The notes below the pieces were generated by a model. That model was not told the origin of the DNA and searched no databases. It saw only the letters and a list, made by a program, of their open reading frames with translations. Made by a program: the position numbers and the translations under genes. From Rostrohypoxylon terebratum (lineage: Eukaryota > Ascomycota > Sordariomycetes > Xylariales > Hypoxylaceae), in NCBI GenBank assembly GCA_022497145.1, contig MU385889.1, forward strand, positions 124,001-188,000: DNA of 64,000 bases. Direction: 5' to 3'. Positions 56,278 through 64,000 of this stretch are shown piece by piece (positions within the stretch are counted from its first letter, which is position 1; each line of letters begins with the position of its first letter).

Positions 56278-59200
56278 AGTGAAGCAAAGCAAAACACTTT
56301 CGGATTGGTATTTGGGAGTAAGGAGTAAAAGGCGTTCGGAGACCTCTCGTCCTACCTGTGTAGTATACCGGCTGGCGTTGGGTGGTCTAGATGGGACAGG
56401 CGTGTCCTCGCGGCATATGAAAATTGTACAGCCCATACGGTTTTAGCTAAACATACCCTTCGAAGGGGAGTTGCTAAGGGGAATAATATTTGCTTGAAAA
56501 TCTTAGTTGTGCAATCAATGAATCTCGTGAATTGAAAGAAATTGTCAATTTCATTAGACACCTAACCTAGGCACTTGTCAATATCATGGCCGGTAATAGG
56601 CGGTTCTCTAGTGACCGCTTATACTCTATGTCGTGGATGTGCCTGAGCTGAATAAGCACGCTTAGTTTGCGAGAATATTACGCAATAAGACGACCTCAGT
56701 GTCTCCTCGGCGGATTTGACGGAAATTCTCTTGGAGCATTGTCTAACCTTAGAAGAAGGAAGACACGATTTCTCAGCCCAGACTTGGAAATTGGAAACGA
56801 ATAGACCATGTCTCAAAACGTATCACTGGAGACATTCGTAATCGAACACGATTGTACTCGTATAAACGTCGTCATTATTACTTACCGTAGACGAATTCGT
56901 AATTGCCGGGTCTAGCCCTTTGAAGACTCAGGGCTACCAGAGAAAGACTTAGACACATTTAAACGGGTGATTTGGTACCTAGGTCCTACATCCCAATAGT
57001 ATGATGGAGTAGAATAGAGGGCTCGCGAGATCGGTTGTATGGCGGGCTTGTAATCACGGCACCAAGATCTCAGCGCATAAATAGATCCGCGACAATGCTC
57101 AGATATACTGCTTCGCATTATGCTGATTATGTCAGTTAGCAAGGCTGTTAGCATAGTCAAATGTCATCACCGGCATTAACTCTATGAGCCATGGCAAGGC
57201 TGGTGAAGGATCTGTCTCGGGAAACGGTATTAGGCAGGTCTAGGATACCCCACTGATATGTATTGTTACATGCCGTCGTTGCATTAGGCGGGGTCATGTA
57301 GGGCGTTTCGTTTTTGTGGTCCTCTTCGTCTAGGAAGCGTCCGCAAGTTTTGCTTCTGAGAGCAATGATGGGTATTTTTTGAACATTTATCTGGTGGGTG
57401 GAATTCGTGATTCCTGGATACCTAGGTCCTATGTTTCTGCGAACATGTTAGATGGAGATAGGCTAATGTATGTAAGTAAACGATGCGTGCTGGGGTTATA
57501 GTTGTGGGAACAGGGTCGAACTGAGATCACACGCTAAATATGCAGGTCCCTTGGTCCCCTGAATTCCGTATGCAAGGCGTGCCACACCTCTGCCCATCTT
57601 GTCATCCTAAAGCGAGTTGTAGATAGATCCCAATGCGGTTAGTAGCGTACTCTAGACTCCAGGTTCTCAAGCACACCTAAGTTTCAGATTTAAACCTTCC
57701 AGAAGCTGACGTTTTTTTCCATTATCATTATCATTTGCATCAGCCCTTCCATCAGATGAGCCGTAAGATCCGAAGGATGTGTATAGGCTGGAGAGAGAAG
57801 CAGTTCAACCGCAAAATGCAACTGACGCTTGTTGCTTGGTCGTACCAAGTGCCCTTGAAGGACAAAAGCGCCGTTATTAGGCGCAAAGATAGCTGCGGCC
57901 ACTGTGGACACGCAGGACACGTCTTAAGGTCCGGGGACCCAATCGTATGAATCGTATGCATCTGCACTGCACCAATGGCTCGCAGACAAGTCCGCCCAAA
58001 TCAAGCTTCCCTTTTCCGGTGACCTCACCACATTGCCAACTCATCCAAACCCTAGTTTGGAAAAACTGACTGGTCGAGCTAGACCCAATGGTTTCTGCGA
58101 ATTAATTGGCCTCGAATTCCGAATGATGAGTTGTGCTCATGCAAGGTTGGGGGCCTATACAAATAGATGAGCTGGATCAATGAGAGGGGAAAGGAGACGC
58201 GAATAGATACATAATCATTATAATCATTTATCTTAATGATTGATAACCACAAGATAAAAAAAAAGATACATACCAACTTCATCTTCCCCAACAAGTTTAC
58301 CTACCTAGTAGTACCAAGCGAGAATCGACATGTATCCTTAGCTCCTTAGAGTCCTTAGAAGTTAGAGCTCATGCTGATTCGTGTTGTTTCAACATCAATT
58401 GTTGCACAGCACGAACATGGCTGCATACAAGACAGTATCCAGATTCAATCCAGCTTCAAACGACGGAAAGGGGGGAATTAGGTAACCTGCGTTGGACGAA
58501 TTCGGAAACCGGTGACATTTAAGGTGGTGGCACTTGTATAGAATTGCCGATGGTGCTCCGATAATGCTCACCCCATCTGTCCAAATCTCAATCTGCAGGA
58601 CAAGAATCACGTTGGCGCTGATCGACACTAGCTCAGGTGGTATTCCATTTCACAACCGGCGGTAATATAATAAGTGTCCACAACGGTGAGGTGTGCTCGA
58701 TCTACCAGGGACGTAATGGTGACGGCAATATGCTGTACATTTGTAGATTCTAAAAAAGTGAAATCGGTGTAAGTAAAGTTGAGACTCAGGTGTCGAATTG
58801 AAGCCATCGTCAAGTATTGTTTGACGCCGAGTCAGTCCGGATCCGACATTGTATGAACATGAGACTAAGCTGGCAACCAATTTACCAATAGCCTGGTAAA
58901 GTGACATGGTTCTAGTTTAAAAGCTGTGGATTTAGTTTTCGTGCTAATAGCGAAAAGCAAACATGGAAGTTCGCAGGCTGGCAGGTCAGCTCGACGAAAA
59001 AGAAGAAGAAAATACTAGGTAGAAAAAAAAAGTAGACCTTTTAGGTACACAGGCGGAACATTTCTAATTCCATCCATATTACAGACCAAATCTTGAAGCT
59101 CAGGTGCTATAGACCAACCAATTTGCATTGGCCTTTCCAATGTTGTATCTGTGTGCGATAAGATGCATGTGAGATTCAAAGGAAAGAGGTCTAGGTCCCG

Positions 59201-60510
59201 GGTTCCTACATGGACGAATGACCTCAAAATTGAAAAGAATCTCAAAGAGTATGACCGGGTGGTTCCTGGTCACCACTTCCCGCCCTTGTAATTAAATTAG
59301 AGTTATTGGAACGCGGACGCGAATTTGACAAGTATCATCAGCCCTGTTGGAGGTATGGAAGTGACTTTCAAGATAATAGGTGATAGGTACCTACCTGGTT
59401 TCTTCAAAATCCAATGGGCGCCCTGACCAAGTTAACCAATACGTTCCTGCTTCACCTTCCCCACCTACGCAAGTCCAGAGCGAAGAGGTCCAATCATAGC
59501 CGTTTATTTCAGTAACGCCTACCTCTCAGACTAGAACAAAAAGAACTAAAATAATCTCCCCAAAGTGCGCTTTTCTTCAAAGGGATAGTCCAGGCAGGTG
59601 CGCTAATGTATGTACCCTAGGTAGGGTAGTATCGATGTAGCTTGAGATTGGGGGGGGGGAGAAGTCGCGAAGATGAGATTAATGGGTTGAGAGATAGTAC
59701 ACAGTAGGTACATACCACATACCTACCACAATAGCACACATACCATACCATACCACACCTAGCACACCCAGCACACCTAACACCTTAACACCTACCTATG
59801 CTATCCTCGTTCGAAGTTTGAGGCGGCCCCTTAATAATAATTATTTTTTTCCATTTTCTCCCCTTTGACTGAGAATTTTAAGACTTCTTGAAACCTTTTC
59901 CCATGCGTGCATCTTGATACCCTTCGTTTTAACCACTTCACTCACATATGTGAAGTCTTTCAATTCTAGTCGTTTGATATTTTCGTTCACTTTTTTATTA
60001 TTTTTCATACTTTCCCTTTTTTCTTTCCCGTCGCCTCGCCCGTCTTCTCCCGTGTCGAGGTGTGTAGGCGTGTGTGTACTTTGTATAGTACGGTACGCCT
60101 CATCCCCTTATTAATTCGCACCCTGGAAAAAGATTGAGGTTTTGACGTTTTCCCCGGCAAAAAAGGCACAGAACATCTCAATCACTCAATCAATACCAGG
60201 TCTGGTGTCTCTGGGTGTGGACGGTGTCGAGCAATAACAATTCGATATTATTACACTACTACAGAGTACTTACTACTTGATACCCAACCCCCACTCCGCT
60301 GTGCGCAACTTGGTCCAAGTCGTCGTCTTCCTCTTCCAAACATCTTATGCGGTAGCTGAAGCCCGTGCTGAATTTCTAAATTCCCACTATTATCAAAACA
60401 CCCACTCGGTTATCTGTTCCCAAGCTTTTCAATCTTTTGACGTGACTTTTTTACGTGGTCTGCCTTCTTTCGTATCCATCTACATAACCACCTCGTCACA
60501 ACCAATCACC
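56278..60510. other. Intergenic region, about 4.2 kb
   Basis: No gene is firmly supported. GGTACCTAGGTCC at about 56976 and CCTAGGTCCTAT at about 57420 belong to the dispersed motif family, and a nine-G run lies near 59650. Minus-strand fragments between 58395 and 59245 have some protein-like character but no valid gene model (see findings). The last 600 bp is the 5' region of the Msb1-like gene, with T/C-rich stretches and ACACACC/ACCATACC short repeats at 59700-59790. Confidence 0.55.
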
Positions 60511-63500
60511 ATGCCGAGTCTCTTCTCGAGGATAAGAGGCAAGGATGGCGCCAAACTCAAGTCCAAAAAGAATGCCAATCTCAACGACTTGACCCATCAA
60601 CTATCCAACAAGCCGCGCTGGGAAGACGCATACACGCGAACAACCATCGAGCCAGATGAAGTCCAGGAACTAATCAAGACTTGCACAGAGGAGCTAAAAG
60701 CAAGAGGTACTCAACTAATTATACCTACCTTTTCTTTCCATGCAGAATAACAAAAAAAATAAGTTGACTAACACGTCCGGTTGGACAGCTCTCGACCTAC
60801 CCTTTCTTCTTCTCCCATTCCGCCCTACTTCTGATCCTAGCGCCGTACGCACCTTCATCCGCCACTTTTTCGATGGCAACCAAAACTTGCGCGGCGAAGC
60901 CCTCCAGCAGGAGCTGCGGATGACCGAACCTATGGTATGTCTCAACATACCAAAATGCGCTGGTCTGAAAAATATGTATTGACAGTCATATAGGTCATAT
61001 CTGGTGTATTGAAATGGTGCTGGAGCAGACTACAAGGTGGAATCGTAGGCTGGGATGCCTACGAGTTGTTCAGGGTTGGAGAGCAAGGTATATTGAGCTC
61101 CTCCGGTGAAAGTATGAGATTACGTACTAAGAAATTGCCTTTTCCGCAGACTCGAGCATGGCGCGCGATTCCTTTTCGACTTTCATTCCACTCAGTGTCG
61201 AGAACCAGGCAAAATCCCAGATCATCTTCAACTACTTCGATTTACTTTCCGCAATCGCAGCCCATGGCAAATCGAACGGTTTCGGTGGCCGTAAACTATC
61301 TCGTATGGCGGCATGGTGGGCTTTCGAACACAAGGACTCTGGCAACGGCTTTGAAGGTGGGTACAAAGCATGGCTGAGGTATGTTACGTCCTAAAATCGC
61401 CGCCGCGACAATTTCTAATGGTTTCTAGTGCTGCTGATGCCACGAGCCATCTGTTCTTCGCCTACCTGCGATCGTTGTCTCCCCAACAAGCTCGTGCGGG
61501 TATATCCATGCTTCCGATGTCCCTGCAGAAACTCCTGCAGGAAACTGAGTATCCCCCACAGACCCCGACACTATTGATGTCCTCTACCTACAAGGTTGTT
61601 ATGATTGTCGACACCGTATCGCCGACGCCATTTGCACTTCTACGTCGTGCTAACCATTTCCAATATCGTGACGAGGATCAAGCGCTTCGCGAATTTTCAG
61701 AATTCGAGGACCCCGTGAAGGCTCTAACTGAAGAGTGCCGCAGAGTTCTCAAGGCGATTTCCCTCGCAAATCAATCCCAGGTTTCCAGCTCGAAGCATTC
61801 TACTAGTCTACGAGACGCTTCGTGGTCTCGATTCGAGGATATTGGTTTCGGAGATACCTTAGAAGAGGAGGAAGAGGATGATGAGACGGTTAAGATTAAC
61901 CAAATTCGAAATCCTCGCGGATTACGAACTACCCCGGCATCAGGTGGTAATCTTGGAAGACCGACTACACCTTCTTGGGCGGACTTCCTATCTTCTGGGT
62001 TTGTCGATGATGCACCGAATAGTCCGTCTAATCTCTTGCTGCCACCGGATAAGATCTTGCCACCTATCGAGACGGTTGTCCGACAACGTAGTTCGCAATC
62101 GCACCGTCCACGATTAGAGAGCACGAGTCAGTTGGAGCCCGGTGAATTAGCTAGCATTAGTCGATTTGACCTGGATGACGCATTCTGGTGGGTGTGGATG
62201 AGCAGTTTGGCCCCCGAGGAGACTGCTGAGCGTAAATCTGCATTTGGGAGATGCTCGGTAATTGAGACGCTCATTCGACAAGGCCGCTGGCTTGTGATGG
62301 AGGAGATGGTGAAAGGCGCCGCCCCGGAGCCCGACGCGAACGCCTATATCGCGGAGAAGAAGGGCTTTTTTAGCTGGACCAGACGAGGACGAGGTGTATC
62401 CCGAAGCAAGTCAACCTCCAAGCCGGTCGCCGATAAGGGCGCAAATCCTGGTGCTATTACGGGTGCTGGTTTAAGCAAGACCAGCATCGGACCTGACCAA
62501 CATGCGAAGATCCAGGCTGCTGCGCAAAAACTTCAAGCCAAGCAGCTTCAAGAACAACAATCAATGCCAAAAGCGGAAAGGCGTGGACGTACGGATGCCG
62601 ATGTTCTCAAGGAAAAGACCAACAGCATCCTTACCTTACAACCGGGTGTTGTGAATGTGGCTTCTCCGGCTATGAAATGGGCAAACAAGTATGACAAAGA
62701 AGCTATCCGCGAGGCGTATCTCGGCAACGCTTTTGCTGGTCGTGGCATATCTCAAACATCCCTTCAGTTGCCTAGCCATCCCCCAACAAATGGGCTTGCA
62801 GCAAACGGCAGCAGTTTAAAGCCGGAAGCGGTAGAGCGTGCCCCGTCTCCGGCCGTAGCGCCACCACAGCCCAAGCCCGAACATGAGTCCCCAGTAGTTG
62901 TTACACCTGTTCCCACTTCGGCCCCAGTAGCGGACAAGAAACCCGAGCCTCCGCAAGCAATTCACCCCGCTGAGCGATCAGGACCCACGGGTAGAGATTC
63001 ACCACTACCGCCTCCTCCACGTGAAGAAGAAAATCATGAAGCTGCTCGAGAAAATATGCTTTCACCCGTACCGAGTAGCCCTGACAACAAAAAGCACAAG
63101 AAGCTCCACAAGGATGAGAAGAAGACCGGCGGATTTAGAAAGTTGTTCGGCCGAAATAAGAATCGACAATCCAAGTTACCGGAGAATGCAGCCACCGACA
63201 TCAACAGCTTCCTCGCTTCAGAACCATCGCAGCCGGTGCGAAGTGAAACTCCAGTACAGCAAATTCAACCAGCTTCTGCCGACTCGACCCTCGAGGCACC
63301 AGAAGAACGACCAGAGGAAAGGACACCTACGCAAACACCGGTCACTCCTGCACCCCAACAGCCAACATATGACCCATCTATCGATGACAACCTGTCTCGT
63401 GTTGATACTGCGGAAGCTGCCGAAGCTCACCAGGAATTTTCTCGCTTCGACCAAGGCCCTCTCACAGATCAACCCGCCTTCGTCCCCGATGATGATCAAA

Positions 63501-63879
63501 GTGTGGACTCTGCCGCACCGCCACCAATTGCCAGACATCCCAGCAATCACCTCCCTATTGAAGAGGATGACGATATCGGTGCACCATCACCTACTGTTCC
63601 GATGCAAGATCGATGGGCCGCTATTAGGAGGAACGCAGCTGATCGTGCGGCACGACAGAGTGAGGAACAGAGTCGGGGTGCGTACAGCAAGACCACGGAT
63701 GGCGATGACGACACCAGTGGTGAAGAGAGTAAGAGTCACATTCTTCTATCTAACAACTCAATTGCTAACTTGCCATAGCTATTGAATCTCGTGTAGCTCG
63801 AATTAAGGCCCGTGTTGCCGAGTTAACCGGGAATATGGATGGTGCCGCTGGACCCGGAACTCCCCCTAATCGCCGCTAG
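60511..63879 (+). CDS. Msb1/Mug8-domain morphogenesis protein, 6 exons
   Basis: Scaffold/RhoGAP-related protein of bud emergence, septation and cell-wall (Rho1/Cdc42) signalling in yeasts. Exons: 60511-60706, 60789-60934, 60994-61087, 61150-61378, 61429-63728, 63779-63879; all phases agree; 1,021 residues. N-terminal segment ~1-400 carries the Msb1/Mug8 domain: PRWEDAYTRTTIEPDEVQELI, DLPFLLLPFRP, VLKWCWSRLQGGIVGWDAYELF, MARDSFSTFIPLS and WAFEHKDSGNGFEGGYKAWLSAADATSHLFFAYLRSL. The remaining 600 residues are Pro/Ser/Glu-rich and disordered, with many SP/TP sites and a basic KKHKKLHKDEKKTGGFRKLFGRNKNR patch (possible membrane or lipid binding, inferred). The 63.7 kb intron is needed to finish the frame at a stop at 63877-63879. 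Family recognition is good; molecular role by homology only. Confidence 0.88.
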
Positions 63880-64000
63880 GGGCGGTATTTTAAATGAAGA
63901 CTTGGGTACCAAACAATACGGTTATCAACAATAAACTTTCGCCTACATCATTCCACCTAGAAGCCATGGATTCCAGATGCATTCTTCTCTAGCAGCATTT

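Noticed and set aside
55531..56436. A 301-residue minus-strand frame across UNG
   Set aside because: Antisense shadow; opposite a well-supported glycosylase, with Leu/Arg/Glu-rich low-complexity content.

Overview
This 64 kb window is nuclear DNA from a filamentous ascomycete fungus. The genes have short introns (about 48-157 bp) with GT...AG ends, intergenic spaces are long, and the families are fungal: G1 cyclin, Gup1, Msb1/Mug8, DUF8021, a 14-helix MFS pump, and a NACHT/WD40 NLR. Protein style suggests Sordariomycetes, possibly Xylariales; that placement is an inference from memory, not a search. About 21 protein genes are supported. I found no rRNA, tRNA or CRISPR array. All spliced models below were built by hand and their exon phases checked.

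Layout. 0-7.5 kb: 3' end of a G1/S cyclin, a cytidylyltransferase-fold protein, and a four-exon ankyrin protein with a STAND-type N-terminal domain but no NTPase. 7.5-9.7 kb: AT-rich, repeat-bearing gene-free DNA. 9.7-13.7 kb: a divergent pair of secreted proteins, a DUF8021 protein broken by a one-base homopolymer frameshift and an intact GH3 beta-xylosidase, with a XlnR-type GGCTAAA site between them. 14-27 kb: two unknown proteins, a DHA2 drug pump, a small membrane protein, a mitochondrial-looking iron-sulphur L-serine dehydratase, and an F-box-like protein. 27.8-31.6 kb: GUP1, convergent with an unknown multipass membrane protein. 33.5-35.6 kb: a large unknown protein. 35.6-40.6 kb: a 5 kb gene desert.

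40.6-49.2 kb: a large NLR-type protein (alpha/beta hydrolase, NACHT, WD40-like) shares a short intergenic region with a divergent fructosamine-3-kinase-like gene, followed by a nine-exon aldo-keto reductase whose catalytic His lies in a 21-nt micro-exon. 50-56.3 kb: an Hrt3/Pof7-like F-box protein, a mobile-element footprint (about 150 bp with long inverted repeats and a TA duplication), the Mtm1/SLC25A39-type mitochondrial carrier, and uracil-DNA glycosylase. 56.3-60.5 kb: mostly gene-free. 60.5-63.9 kb: an Msb1/Mug8 morphogenesis protein in six exons.

The genes do not form one pathway or biosynthetic cluster; most are housekeeping genes. The most unusual items are the NLR with an unresolved start, the STAND-N/ankyrin protein, the frameshifted DUF8021 gene, the foldback MITE, the dispersed CCTAGG/GGTACC-type palindromic motif of the intergenic DNA, and a short interstitial telomere-like array. 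I see no clearly new multi-gene system.
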